A DNA stretch of 60,000 nt. It comes from Nymphaea colorata (taxonomy: Eukaryota; Streptophyta; Magnoliopsida; Nymphaeales; Nymphaeaceae). The notes beneath the pieces were generated by a model. That model did no database searches. It saw only the letters and a program-made list of their open reading frames with translations, and had not been told where the DNA came from. The translations under genes were made by a program, and so were the position numbers. Below, one piece after another: positions 33,091-44,287 of this stretch (position 1 is the first letter of the stretch; each line of letters begins with the position of its first letter). The DNA lies in contig NC_045146.1 in the NCBI RefSeq assembly GCF_008831285.2, forward strand, positions 4,786,972-4,846,971, read 5' to 3'.

Positions 33091-34218
33091 CAGGCTAACC
33101 TGAGTGCGTCATGGCTGGGTTCAAGCCCAGGCCGAGTCATTGTATTCGTTTTTGTTTTGATTTTTGAGTCTGGTCTTGTACTCGTCTCAGTCCGAGACAA
33201 CGGGTTAAACCTGAGAAAGTCCAGCAGTATATAAGTTGGAGACTGCCCAAATTTATATCTTTTGACAATTTGAATTAATAAAGTTGGATTTTTCTCCCGA
33301 GTAAAGGCCAGGCCACTGGATTGTGGTGCCAAAGTCTTGGCCGACAAAGAATTCTCGCTGGAGAAGAAGAACCGTGTGCAAAACCAGAGAGGAGGAGCCG
33401 GGAACTCCATTGGAACTACAGGCGACGTCATTTCCCAGCAGCTAAGCTAATTCCGACCTAGGCATAGGCGTTCTTCATCACAGGAGCATCAAGAGGCCTG
33501 GATGGGAAAGGATAGATCTGATCGTGAGCCAAGTCGCTGATCGGTTTGATTATTTTCAGACTGCTGCACGACAACCGAAGATCAGTTCCTTTCGGTATGA
33601 ATCCAGACTCCGTAGGATCTTTACCGAGAATTGGATCTGTGATCCGATCGAAGAAGGAGCTGAAGCTGACACTCAGCACAATTTGAGAATTCTCTCATCT
33701 AACGTGAGGAGCAGATCGATCAGATCCATCCTAGATCGAAGAATTGAGCTAAGAGGATAGGTGCTGATGAGTTCAGGCGAGATCGATTACTGATCACAGC
33801 AGATCGCCTAACGTCTGACATAGATCGATAATTTCTTTTGTTGAATCGATCTTAATTCGACATATTTTAATCATGACTATTGTATTAACACCTGCATCGT
33901 GATGCAGAGGAGTTTGATCCAGCAGATTGAGCTGCCGTGTGAAGAGAACCAGCATAGAGACTCTGTTCTGGAGCAGTGACAGAATTCTCTGATAATCAGC
34001 AAATTCCTGGCAATTAGAGGTACATTTAAAGAGGAAAATGGTACAATAATCTCAGTAATCTTCAGAGATCACACTGGAAAAATTTGAGCAGAATCGGAGT
34101 TGAAGGAGCCAGTTAACCGGGGCAGATCGAAATCACGGTGGTAATTGGTGAAAATCGGCGGTGCTGTTCCTACAACAACCAAAATTGGGGTTGGATTTCA
34201 TCCTCAACGAGTGGCTGA
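33091..34218. other. GATC-rich, LTR-like or leader-like stretch
   Basis: Unusually many GATCG/AGATCG words occur between 33510 and 33850. A TATATAAG word at 33226 is followed by AATTAATAAAG near 33274, as in an LTR promoter and poly(A) region. No second LTR copy was found. The stretch precedes a copia-like linker at 34219. Its nature is inference. Confidence 0.3.
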
Positions 34219-34515
34219 TTGGAAGCGAATTTGGATCTAAAACTTTGGGCGATTAATCCTCAATATTTTGTCTATCACTGGCTCAAATTTCAGCTCAATC
34301 TGACTTACGATCGAATTTTGGTGAATTTTTTAAGGAGACTGACTCCTTACCTGGACCAGACTCGTCACTCTCCTGAGTCTAGTTCCTCACCTCAGGTTCC
34401 ACCTTCAGGCATCAGTACAGTTCATGAACCTTCAACCGTGAGATCCCCTGTGGACTCAGACCATATACGAGAGGAGGTGCCTCTGCATAGATACTCGAGG
34501 CGGACCAAGGGTTGA
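34219..34515 (+). pseudogene. Possible copia pol linker fragment
   Basis: A 98-residue open frame ends in a Ser/Pro-rich stretch (RHSPESSSSPQVPPSGI) and then VPLHRYSRRTKG and stop. Copia polyproteins have a Ser/Pro-rich linker ending in a YSRRxKG-like motif between integrase and reverse transcriptase. No other copia domain is adjacent, so the call is weak. The first half (NPQYFVYHWLKFQLNL) is not recognised. Confidence 0.3.
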
Positions 34516-34800
34516 ATTGTAATTTTGATTTACATATGTTATTTGTGATTCATTTTGTACGTATGTTCATGTGATATCTATGTGGGTCTGTTTGGATTCG
34601 GTCACTTGTCCAAGACCCGACCCGTTGCTACTCTCGCCCATATAAATGGGCGACAATGTTATTTTTGTACACACATTGAAGTCTGAATGAAGAAAGTTAT
34701 GCTTTGTTTTTATGTTGTTTCATCCTTCCCTTCGCGTAACAGTTTAGTTTTCTGTAGTTTGTTCTTCTGCAAGGCTTGCCTTGCATCAGGAATTCAACAA
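34516..34800 (+). repeat. LTR-like promoter region
   Basis: CCCATATAAATGGGCG (34639-34654) is a TATA-like box inside a small palindrome, followed by TGTACACAC and a T-rich stretch, as in the U3-R part of an LTR. It follows the possible copia fragment. No partner LTR is seen. Confidence 0.3.
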
Positions 34801-35567
34801 GAAATCAAATTCTTTGTATGTTGTACTGCGAAGTAGCAAGATTGCAGGTAGCCAGAGGGCTCCGTTTCTTCGGCAATTCCTACTTCGTTTGAATTTCAAT
34901 TCTTTCTTCAAGGTAATTTCCTTTGCATTATAGTGGTGTGATTAGAACCAAAAAGTGTGTTCATTTTTTTTCTCATTCTGAAGGAACTGTTGCATAAAGG
35001 AATAGGACAAGCAGAGGAAGGATCTTGTCAAGATTTTGACATCATTTAAGGAGTCTTTTCCAAGCAGAAACTTCTTTTTTTTTAGGTGCAAAAATTACCA
35101 AGAGGTTATTTATCACCATTTCATGTGGCTTTCCAAGTTAGTTTTAGAAACAAAGACATCCAGTACCTCTAAAATCATACTAACATGTCCTCCAAAGAAT
35201 TTATTGTGTACTTGTCTGATTTGTTGCTTGCATTGCCTTAAGCTACGTCAATTGTCATCTAGGATATTTTAAGCCTATGTTTCTGAAGTTACTTGCCATT
35301 TCAGTGCTGGAAAGAGTTTTGTTGCAGAAATCCTAATGCTTTGTCAAGTATTATCCACTGAAAAGATTGCACTGCTTGTCCTACGTTATGTATCAATTTG
35401 TGCTGAAAAGATATTCTATCTCTATAGAGTTAGACTATTCAGGTCTGTGACAAGGCAGTGAATAGTTTCTTACCTCTTCTTCCTCCAGGTTGAATATTTG
35501 GAATCACTCCTTTGGCCAATGAACAATCATGTTTGCAGTTTCTATGGGAGACAAGGTGGTGGAACAC
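34801..35567. other. Left flank of the Tat/Ogre-like element
   Basis: No gene is assigned. A coding-looking stretch (VEYLESLLWPMNNHVCSFYG) follows a CTCTTCTTCCTCCAG splice-like signal at 35475-35489, but the family is not recognised. From 35100 on, the sequence recurs at 46901. Confidence 0.35.
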
Positions 35568-38500
35568 TGTTAACACCCCAAATTTTTCCACATCAAAATT
35601 GAAGCAATGTGAAAATTTCACAAAAGAATTGTGAAAATTTGCAATTTCAAAGCCAATTTCGAATCTAAAGAACAATTAGATTCAAATCGTGAATTTAACC
35701 CGATACACGAATCCCAATGCAGGATTACGAGTCCAAATTCAATTACAAATGTCATTTGAAATCCAAATCCAATTGCAAAATGCAAATTTTGACTTAGATC
35801 CAAGAATTGGATCTAATTCAGTCTAAAATGCTACGTGGGACCCACGTGTGGGCCCCACCTAGCCCGTGTGGTCAAGAGCCCTCCCCAGGGGCCATGCCCC
35901 CCTCCATGTCAAAAAAAAATAATAAATAAATATTTTCTCTCAAATTAATTGAAGAAAAGTCATTTTCAAAAAGAAATAAAGGAGAAACCTAGGAAAAGAG
36001 AGACATTTATGTCTCTCTCTCTTCTTTAACCAGATCCTCCTTAAAGAAAAAAATCATTTCCAAGGAAGCAATTACTAGACTGGTCAAACTCACCTAACCT
36101 ACTTAATCCAAGTAGGTTTGACCCGGGTGCACTCAAATGTGGTGCCAATTCCAGCTAGGTTCGGTCACAATGGGCTCAACATAGTCAAAACGTAAGTCTG
36201 TCTCATGATCCAATTAATGGACGAAAATAGACTTTGACCGAACCAAACCCACTTTGACTAAACTCAGTCAAAGTACAATTTAGCTCAATTAAGAGCTTTC
36301 TTGACCCAAATTTATCAAATTACCTCAAATAAAGTCAAACTACTTGCAAATGAGCTTTGACTTTGGTCAATTGGTCGAAATTGATCAATTTGGACAATTT
36401 TGCCCTTCTGCGGTCAACTTAAGATTAAAAAGCCTAAAATGGTTTATGAAAGGCAAATAAACATTTGAATTTGTCAAATGCTTGAATCAAATACCAAATT
36501 TAAATTGAATTTCTCAAGTGAAAGTTTGATTCAGTTGAAATCCATTTTCAATCAAGTTTTGGACGAAAATACCCTTTTCGAACCAAATTTGATAAAATTT
36601 TTAAATTTTATTAAAATTTAAATTTAATTATCATAATTCAATGGCATTTGGAGCTTAGTAACTAGGTTTTAACCTTATAAGCTCGATTTCAAACAAAAAA
36701 AAAATAAATAGTATAAAATAAGGGCAAAACCCTGTGTAAGGGCATTTTCGTCCAAAATTTTGGTCAAAATGGTCACCTAGGTCTGAACCCAAGTTGACCA
36801 AACCTAGCCCAGCCCACCTAGCTCGTGGAAATGGGCTGAGAAATGGTCAATTAGAGCCTTTAAAGTCTATTTAACTCATTTTACAAGTCCCCAAGGTCTT
36901 AAGTAAGTTCCCAAGGTGAGTTAAGAAGGTGGTTGAACCCACCTCCTCCTCTATATAAACCTCCCCTTGGCCACTAAGGGGGAGGACGAAATTTTGGAGC
37001 ATTCTATCAAATTGCTGCAGCCAAGGAGCTAGGAGGGAGAAGCCAAGGAAGAGAGAAGAGGTTCGTCCAAGCCCCCTTCCCCTTTTTCTCCCATTCTCTT
37101 CTTCACTTTCTTCTATTCTCCCCATTGATTTTGCTAAGTTAGGGTGCTTAAGTGAACCCTTACTTAGGATTTTCGTGGTGAGAAGCCCTCTTTACCACTC
37201 CAAATTCCAGCAAGCAAGCTATTTCTTATTCTAGCTTTGCTAAGCTTGAATCCACGGTTGGATTCTTGCTTAGGATTGCTTGGGTTAGAAAACAAGTGAA
37301 GACGAAAGACAAACATCAAGACCGACCGCAAGGTAGGTGATCTTAACTCACTTCTCTTCTACTTTAGCTTATTGTTGATTTATTTTAATTCCAACAATTC
37401 GTGGGAGGGTTTATTTTCATTTGCTTACGGCTGGGAATGATGTCCAGCTAAGGGAAACCTACGCTTCAATGTACATGTTAATGCATAATGCATGCATATG
37501 TCGGTTTTTCTTAAATATGAACCCAAGTATCAAATTTCGAAATGGGCCCCAAGGCCACGTCCCTTTCAAAGGAACCAACTTAATACCATTTTGAACTCCC
37601 TACCATGAGAGAATCCCACGGTGAGAAAGTGATTTTGCTACATCACGTATGATGAAAATGCCTATAAGGGATGGATACGTTTTTTATGAATGTGATCCAC
37701 CCTTGCGTGGCGAAATGATGGACGAATAAGCTTGAGTATTGTTTTATTTTCTTTCTTATTCACAGTCATTTTGATTCATGTCTTTCAATTTAATTAATCA
37801 AGGGTAGTAGGGAAGATTTGAAACAAGTTCTCAATCTTCCTACATAAAAGAACCCAGCCATGAATCATCATGATTCATGAGTCATGCGGTCCCTTGATAA
37901 AATTTCATTTTGAAAAGTAAGGTACGTATATGTATACATTGTTATATATGTACATATATGCATCTGATTTCTTGTCAAAAATTACATTCCTCCCTTAAAA
38001 TCAGGTTGGAACATGTTTCCAAACCGGTCTTTAAGGAAATTGGCCATTTTTATTGATTTTTCTAGTGCAAGATTATAAATTACTTTCATTTCATTTTTAC
38101 TTAATTTCAGCAAACCCATACGTAAGATGTATGTATGTTGTTGAAATCAGACCATGTTTTATAGGAATTGGTTTAAGAATATCAAAATTTACGTATTTGA
38201 AATACCAACCATCCTAGAATCATCCAAAGGAGTTGATGATTTCATTACTACGAAATCTGGAATTTGAATAGATTTGAAAAACTCATTGTTTCTATCTAAG
38301 AAACAAGTCCTTATTGGAATCAATGTCCACAATTTTCAGCTATTTAAATCAACACAAGGTCTGATTTTTAGCTATTTTGAGACAAAAGTGGACGTCATCC
38401 ATGTCTCCCATCCGTTTCAAAGATTGAACTTGACATCATTTATATATTTTCATCATTTTGATAATTTTATGTCAAGCCTCAAGCTTATGGACTACATCTC

Positions 38501-39394
38501 TAATTCATGTGCTTAATCATATAATGAGCACATATAGAGAAAGTCCTACATTTTAATCAATCTTCATGTATAGATTGTATGACGTGCAATACGGACTTTG
38601 AGAGATTATGAGGGAGTGAAGAATGTATGTTTCATATGAATGAATCTTGATGGATTATGAGAGAGAGAAGAATGAATGTTCCATATAGTTTCCATTCTCG
38701 TTTCATGCATTCACTTTCACTCAAAATCAATGGCACCACATGCACATTCTCAAGAAATTAAGTGATTCAAATTTAAGTTGCAAAAAGTGACCAAGTCATA
38801 TTGCAATGAGAATTTGTAAACTTCACTTAACTTCAAAAGAAAACACAAGCAATGCATTCATAATCTTTTGGCCAAAGTGCATTTGAAAAACAACATGTTT
38901 TCTAACAATTTGGAACCTATGTTCTTTCAAAAGAATGAATTCTACAAATCACATGATTTGACAAAAGAAGAGTTCAAAATCAATTTTTATCATAAGATGA
39001 TCATCATCATCTAGAGTTCACAACAAAGAACTCAATTCCAAATCTTCAAAAATCCTCAAGAATTATGTGTTTCAAATAACACCAAAACAAAGGATTTTAA
39101 ACCAACTTGAAAACCCCCAATATTCAAATTCATTTATTCAAAAAAATGAATTTCGGTTCTTGAATCCAAAACCTCAATGCATAAGCATATAGGACTTACA
39201 TCAATAACTCGTATATGATCCAAATGATCTTTAGTCCTTGGTCTAATTACCCCTGTTAAAGGCGGCAGGAACGGTTGGACCTCGTACCGACGAGCGGATC
39301 CCTTTCTCTTGAAAATTTTCTCAAAACCCCAATTTTAAAAGAATTTTGCTGACTCGCATTTCGACCTTCTTGAAAAAGGAGTGGGGTGCGAACA
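35568..39394 (+). repeat. 5' LTR of the Tat/Ogre-like element, copy 1 (3.8 kb)
   Basis: It starts TGTTAACACCCC and ends GCGAACA two bases before a primer site. The length (about 3.83 kb) is large, as in the Tat/Ogre branch of Ty3/gypsy. A TATATAAA box lies at 36952. The LTR holds only short, unrecognised open frames. The 3' LTR of this copy is not in the sequence, so the left boundary rests on the LTR-like start and the end on the primer site. Confidence 0.75.
36952..36959 (+). promoter_or_regulatory. TATA box in the LTR, copy 1
   Basis: TATATAAA follows CTCCTCC and precedes CCTCCCC. Transcription would then start near 36985, dividing the LTR into a ~1.4-kb U3 and a ~2.4-kb R-U5. The same box is at 48747 in copy 2. 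Confidence 0.65.
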
Positions 39395-39396
39395 GA

Positions 39397-39414
39397 TGGC
39401 ACACCCGGTGGGAC
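39397..39414 (+). other. Primer-binding site, copy 1
   Basis: TGGCACACCCGGTGGGAC starts with the TGG that pairs with a tRNA CCA end and lies two bases after the LTR. Its layout resembles TGGCGACTCC-type sites of Tat-lineage elements. The tRNA was not identified. Copy 2 has it at 51190. Confidence 0.65.
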
Positions 39415-40163
39415 CCGTCATTGTTTGTCTAAAGACTTATTTGGATCATATATGAGTTATTTTCACCAATGTCGGACATCAATTGCACAAAAAAAAAAAA
39501 AAAAAAATTAAACTCACAAAAATGCATACCGACATCATGTAGTGTACATTGAGGAGATTTCATGAACCTCATTCATTTCAATTTATCCTACCCCTCCTCA
39601 ATTTAAGGATTGTATGCAGCCCATGTATGCTCTCAAAATTTCAAATCTATCTCTTAGGAATGTATGCAATAGAGCCATCTATTTTGCATCTTCTCATGAA
39701 TTTTGAAAAACAAATCCTTACCTATATCATATCCCGGTCATCATGTTGCCGGGCTATTTCTAGGACATTAGTCCAAGATATAGCCTTACAACTGGACCAC
39801 CCAATTGGACTGAGAAGTCCCCCCATTAGTACCGAAACGGACAATAGTCCCGGTATATCGATGGGTGAACAAGGAGAAATGGAGAGCCCAAATCTAGAAA
39901 ACCCTTGGAGGAGTCAATGCTAGTACTATAAATTAGAATCATTTACCCATTTATTTTCCATAGGTTCCAAGACCAATTTTCAAAATAATGCATATAGGCA
40001 AGAGTCCTAGGAATTGCATTATCAATTTTTCATTAACTGCTTGTTTGGACGCATGTGATGTTTTACTTTGCCCCTAAGTCCATGTCCAAACCCAATGTCA
40101 AAACTCTTCTCGAGTCTCTATTGGGTCAATTCATGTCAAAGTCTAATACCTTCTCTTGTCTAG
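39415..40163 (+). other. Leader of the Tat/Ogre-like element, copy 1
   Basis: It includes an A-tract (39489-39507) and an open frame 39549-39923 that ends ENPWRSQC. That frame is not recognised and may be part of the untranslated leader. Confidence 0.4.
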
Positions 40164-41375
40164 ATGGACTCAGAAAGTATCTTCCCATATGACCACATCC
40201 TATTCGGGTCATGTCAAGGCCGATCCGGACTTCGCATCATCCCAAGTGGAGTCTACCTACCTCAGTGGTATCTTTCATGGTACCCAACTTTTCGGTGTAT
40301 GTTCCCGGATCACTTAGAGGATTGCGGTCTTGAAGAAGCAGTCAGTCTTGCCATACAGCCTATCAATGGCAATCTAATCCATGCAATTGCTGAAAGATGG
40401 AACCCAAGGACCAACACATTCTGGTTTCCATGGGGTGAAATGACAATCACTCTTGATGAGTTCTCCAACATTATGGGTTTGCCAGAACCAAAAGGTGACC
40501 CAAGAGGTCCAATTGAAGACCAGTTCCTTGTAAACCAAGGTCAAGTCAAAACTCTAGAAGTGATTCGTAAACTCACAGGGAAAAGGAGTTGGCATTTTCT
40601 AGAGAAAGATGGACATCAATATCTTCAACTACAAGAGCTTGGTGAAACATACTCCTAATTTGTCAACCCTGCGTCACTATCTAGAACTGTTGCAGACAAG
40701 TACAAAAACTCCATAGTGACTTGTACCGTGGGTCTTATCTTCTTCAATAATGAAGAACACATAACGGATTTCCACATAGCTCGCCTCTTCAGAAAATGGG
40801 GGCATGTCCAAGTCCGTCACATTTCCATAGCAATGGCAGCCTTGGCATTCCTTTACAGAGGGTTGGCCAAATTTTCAATTGGAGATGCAGACTCGATAGA
40901 AGGATGTGTCTTTGCACTGCAAGCATGGTTCTACAAACATGTGGGGCCACAATCATGTCATTTTCAAAACACAGACGGTCAGTTATCTAGTATGGAGCAC
41001 TACCGCAGAAAGATGGAGGAAGTTGATGACTCCACCATCATTTGGGACTTCTTTGATCGAGAGGTCATCAAGTCAAGATACACTTACAACCCAGTCAGAG
41101 GAAGTCTTCTATTGGGACCGTTTTTCATAATTGAATATCATCCGGAGCATTGCCTCAGGCAATTCTCACTGCGTCAGAGGAAGGCATATCCAATTGAGTC
41201 GGAAGGAGCCATTGTAGAGTGTGAACTAGACACTGAAGAGTGGTCCGGGATATACACCTATGCCCAGCAACGTTGGGAATCATTTGCTCACTTGTATCTT
41301 GTCCTTGGTCCAGGAATGGGTCCCGAATATGTAAAATGGTGGGATGAAGTTCGCCCATCTATCCTTCTGTCCTAG
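40164..41375 (+). pseudogene. ORF1 with plant-mobile-domain-like protein, copy 1 (one in-frame stop)
   Basis: This is an extra ORF upstream of gag, 403 residues if the TAA at 40656-40658 is ignored; both parts are in the same frame. The first part has ERWNPRTNTFWFPWGEMTI, TLDEFSNIMGLPEPKGDP. The second has ISIAMAALAFLYRGLAKF and IEGCVFALQAWFY. This is the signature of the plant mobile domain (PMD, aminotransferase-like; MAIN/MAIL1 family): W-x-P-x-T-x-TF-x-x-x-x-GEMT-x-TL, an LG/MGLP turn, then A-x-LYR and GC-x-x-LQ-x-W. Host MAIN/MAIL1 proteins act in the nucleus in silencing and genome stability. Ogre elements are known for an ORF1 before gag with unclear function. The stop is in both copies, so it is not a read error. 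Confidence 0.75.
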
Positions 41376-41558
41376 ATTGTCATGTCTAATTCATTGTCAT
41401 TAAGCCAAAATTTGTCAAGTTTTGTCAAGTTATGTTAAACTTTGTCAAGTTTTGTCATTCTCATCTTTCTTTTAATATGTAATCAAAATTTGTCACCTCT
41501 CATCAATTCACATCCTAACATTTTCAATTTTTCTTCTTGCAAGGTGAACATCCGCTTT
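41376..41558 (+). other. ORF1-gag spacer with splice-acceptor-like end, copy 1
   Basis: It holds several TTTGTCAAG repeats (41413-41455) and ends CAATTTTTCTTCTTGCAAG just before gag, a textbook pyrimidine tract plus AG. This suggests gag is reached by splicing out ORF1. The claim is inference. Confidence 0.5.
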
Positions 41559-44129
41559 ATGGTTGAAACCAGAAGCCAAAGCAGGAGAAGGAGTGAAATG
41601 GAGCTTGATCAACCTTTTATAGGAGACAGGGGAGAAGAATCCTCCTCAGAAACACCTCCCAAGCTGGAAATAAATGACCCAGAATTTGAGGAATACAGAA
41701 GATTTCGGAAATACATGATCATGTTCAATGAAGAACAAGCGCAGGCAGAAAAAGCCAAAAAGAAAGGGAAGAAAACAAGAAAGTACTCATCAAGCAGTTC
41801 AGACTCTTCTGAAGACGCTACAACAGAATCTAGTAGTGAGGAAGAACCGAAAACTCCCAAGAAAAAGAAGAAGGGAGAATCCTGGAAAACAAAAATCCAG
41901 GAAGTTGAAAAAAAGTTAAATGCAGTACAACTTAAAGGCAAGAACAAGAGGAATTTCACTTGCGAAGATTTCTACGAAAGCTTCGAAAATGACAAACACA
42001 TAAAAAACTTGCCCAACAAATTTATCAAATTTGATGGCCATGGAGACCCAAAGGCACATTTGGCCATGTTCTTTGCTGAATGCTACAAATTCCGCCACAA
42101 TCATAGGGCCCTCTTTCGATGTTTCCCTAGAAGCCTAGAAGGAATTGCAGCACAATGGTATCGGGAACACATCAACCCAGTGGAATTGAAAAATTTTGAC
42201 ATGTTAATCAACCTTTTCATCGAAAGGTTCATTCAAAACGTTGAAACTGCACCAACGATCACCACATTATGCTATCTAAAACAGAGGCCAGGTGAAAAGG
42301 TGAGAGATTTTATTCAGAGGTGGAGGTCTTCTTGCAACAAGATGAGAGACCCAATCTCTCAATCCCATGCACTGGGATTGATCGTAAACAATTTGACACA
42401 ACCATTAAGGAGCCTCATTTCCAATGCTCCAATCAAGTCTTTCATCGATCTCACTGAGAGGGCAGAATGCATTGAAGCAGGAATTGAGAATGGAGCTTTT
42501 GATGCTGTCATCCCGGTAAAAGTAAGGGAAGATACAAAAAAGAATAGCAGAAGTCAGAATGCTCCAGCCAACATCGTGGCCAACGCTGCAGCCTTCAAGA
42601 AAGAAAAGTCCGAATATCCTAAGAATAAAGGGGTAATGGACAAAGCTAGTGGCAGTAGTAGTGGCACCAAAAACAAACATCCTGGATGGGGGTACGATAG
42701 AAAATTTACCCCATTACAACAAAGTTATGAAGAGGTCATGCATATGCTAATCGAAAGAGGTACTCTGTTTCTCCCAAAAGTCTCCAACCCCCCACCAATG
42801 ATGGGGAAAAACAAAGAGCAATTCTGCAAATTTCATCGCGCTCCAGGACATGATACAGAAGACTGCCTTGTACTTAAAAATATTGTGCAAGATGCAGTTG
42901 ACAAAGAAATAATCAAAGAGGTCAGTGAACAGCCGGACATTCTCAAGAATCCTTTTCCTAAACATGGCAAAGGAATAGTTTCGATGGTCAGATTTTCAAC
43001 AGGTCGTCAAATTATGGTGACAAACAAAAGGGATACAGCGTCCCTGGATTTCTTTGGATTGCTTTTCAAACATGATAAAGGATCCATCAATGCACAAACC
43101 GGACTGGTTAAACAAGACCATCTGACAGAGATTGATCAGAAGTCACAAGTGTGCGACCCTGAACCATTGGAATCCATTTTCAATGAATTGGACCCCTTAC
43201 CTGAAGTCAAGAAGGGAGGGTTTAGCCCTAACAGGGGGAATGAATGGGCTTTTGAATTATGTGAAAATAGTCCGATCATATTCTCTGATAAAGATCTACC
43301 AACTGGAGGTGCATCGCACAATGACGCCTTGCACATAGTGATAGAGACAAGGGGCACCAGAGTCTCCCACGTTTTAATTGATGGTGGAGCAAGCCTGAAC
43401 ATCTGTCCACAACAAACAGCTCGTGAGTTGGGCATAAGACAGGCTGACTATACTCCATCCAAAATTTTCATCCATGGATATGACGGGACAGGACAACCAT
43501 GCCTAGGATGCATATGTCTGGATTTGAATATTTCTGAGACGTATCATCGGGTTTTATTTCATGTGGTGGATATAGAACCCTCCTTCAACTTGTTGCTTGG
43601 CAGGCCATGGATCCATGCTACCAATGCAGTTCCCTCCACTCTACATCAGTGTGTCAAATGGACTTACAACGGGAATTCTATAACCATCTATGCAGAGGAT
43701 AGGGAAAGTCGGCTTGTACACCCAATGATTCCGGTACCAACATATACAATTGAGGTACCCAGTATTCGAGTCTGCAAAGAAGAAGAAATATCTCAAAGTC
43801 TTAGCAGGTTGGCCATTCAGAAACCAAAGAAACAGGTATGGGTGAAAAGGGGTACCAAACTTGAAACAAGTTACAAAAGTCATCCGTTGTTCAAGAAATT
43901 CTGCCAGAATGAGAAAGGATTGGATTTACTCATACGCCATGACTACCAGCCATTTACTGGCCTTGGCAAACATGAAAATGGAATCTTGGAACCAGTTACC
44001 TTGACAGGACAACGAGGCACTCAAGCCTTGGGGTGCCAAAGCTATGAAAAAGTGGATGTTGAGGAAGAATTCAAGCCAGTACCTTTCGTCAAGAGCAATA
44101 CCATAGGCGGATGTTCACCATCAATTTGA
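41559..44129 (+). CDS. Gag-protease polyprotein of the Tat/Ogre-like element, copy 1
   Basis: It encodes 856 residues from the ATG of MVETRSQSRRR. I chose this over the upstream ATG at 41442 because the extra 39 residues lie in the pyrimidine-rich spacer before a splice-like AG. Order: charged N-terminal region with Ser/Lys-rich coil (residues about 60-125); retrotransposon gag domain (KAHLAMFFAECY, QWYREHINP, LKQRPGEKVRDFIQRW; about 160-270); a zinc-knuckle-like CKFHRAPGHDTEDC (about 423-436, with His where the second Cys is usual); aspartic protease with LIDGGASLNICP (Asp near residue 608) and RPWIHATNAVPSTLHQ; and a G-patch-like tail (YQPFTGLGKHENGILEP, near 795). The protease DGG is as in Tat elements. 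It forms virus-like particles and processes the polyprotein. It is intact and identical in length in both copies. Confidence 0.9.
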   Translation: MVETRSQSRRRSEMELDQPFIGDRGEESSSETPPKLEINDPEFEEYRRFRKYMIMFNEEQAQAEKAKKKGKKTRKYSSSSSDSSEDATTESSSEEEPKTPKKKKKGESWKTKIQEVEKKLNAVQLKGKNKRNFTCEDFYESFENDKHIKNLPNKFIKFDGHGDPKAHLAMFFAECYKFRHNHRALFRCFPRSLEGIAAQWYREHINPVELKNFDMLINLFIERFIQNVETAPTITTLCYLKQRPGEKVRDFIQRWRSSCNKMRDPISQSHALGLIVNNLTQPLRSLISNAPIKSFIDLTERAECIEAGIENGAFDAVIPVKVREDTKKNSRSQNAPANIVANAAAFKKEKSEYPKNKGVMDKASGSSSGTKNKHPGWGYDRKFTPLQQSYEEVMHMLIERGTLFLPKVSNPPPMMGKNKEQFCKFHRAPGHDTEDCLVLKNIVQDAVDKEIIKEVSEQPDILKNPFPKHGKGIVSMVRFSTGRQIMVTNKRDTASLDFFGLLFKHDKGSINAQTGLVKQDHLTEIDQKSQVCDPEPLESIFNELDPLPEVKKGGFSPNRGNEWAFELCENSPIIFSDKDLPTGGASHNDALHIVIETRGTRVSHVLIDGGASLNICPQQTARELGIRQADYTPSKIFIHGYDGTGQPCLGCICLDLNISETYHRVLFHVVDIEPSFNLLLGRPWIHATNAVPSTLHQCVKWTYNGNSITIYAEDRESRLVHPMIPVPTYTIEVPSIRVCKEEEISQSLSRLAIQKPKKQVWVKRGTKLETSYKSHPLFKKFCQNEKGLDLLIRHDYQPFTGLGKHENGILEPVTLTGQRGTQALGCQSYEKVDVEEEFKPVPFVKSNTIGGCSPSI

Positions 44130-44287
44130 ATCAACAAATCCGCCATCATTTTGTCATTTTGTCGTCATTGTACTCAAATAGACCAAGTGTCTTCATTTTG
44201 TAATACCTTCAAAAATACAATGACAAATGCAAATTACTTCCATATACAATGTCTCAAATTTCATCTAACTTCTTTACAATCTTTAGG
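44130..44287 (+). other. Gag-pol spacer with splice-acceptor-like end, copy 1
   Basis: 158 bp after the gag-protease stop. It holds CATTTTGTCATTTTGTCGTC repeats and ends CTTCTTTACAATCTTTAG followed by G and the ATG at 44288. Pol is in another frame than gag-protease. Ogre elements are known to have an intron between protease and reverse transcriptase; this spacer could be the 3' part of one. The donor is not certain. Confidence 0.5.

Noticed and set aside
39549-39923. 124-residue frame in the Tat element leader
   Set aside because: It is identical in both copies only because the locus is duplicated; no motif is seen, so it is kept as leader.
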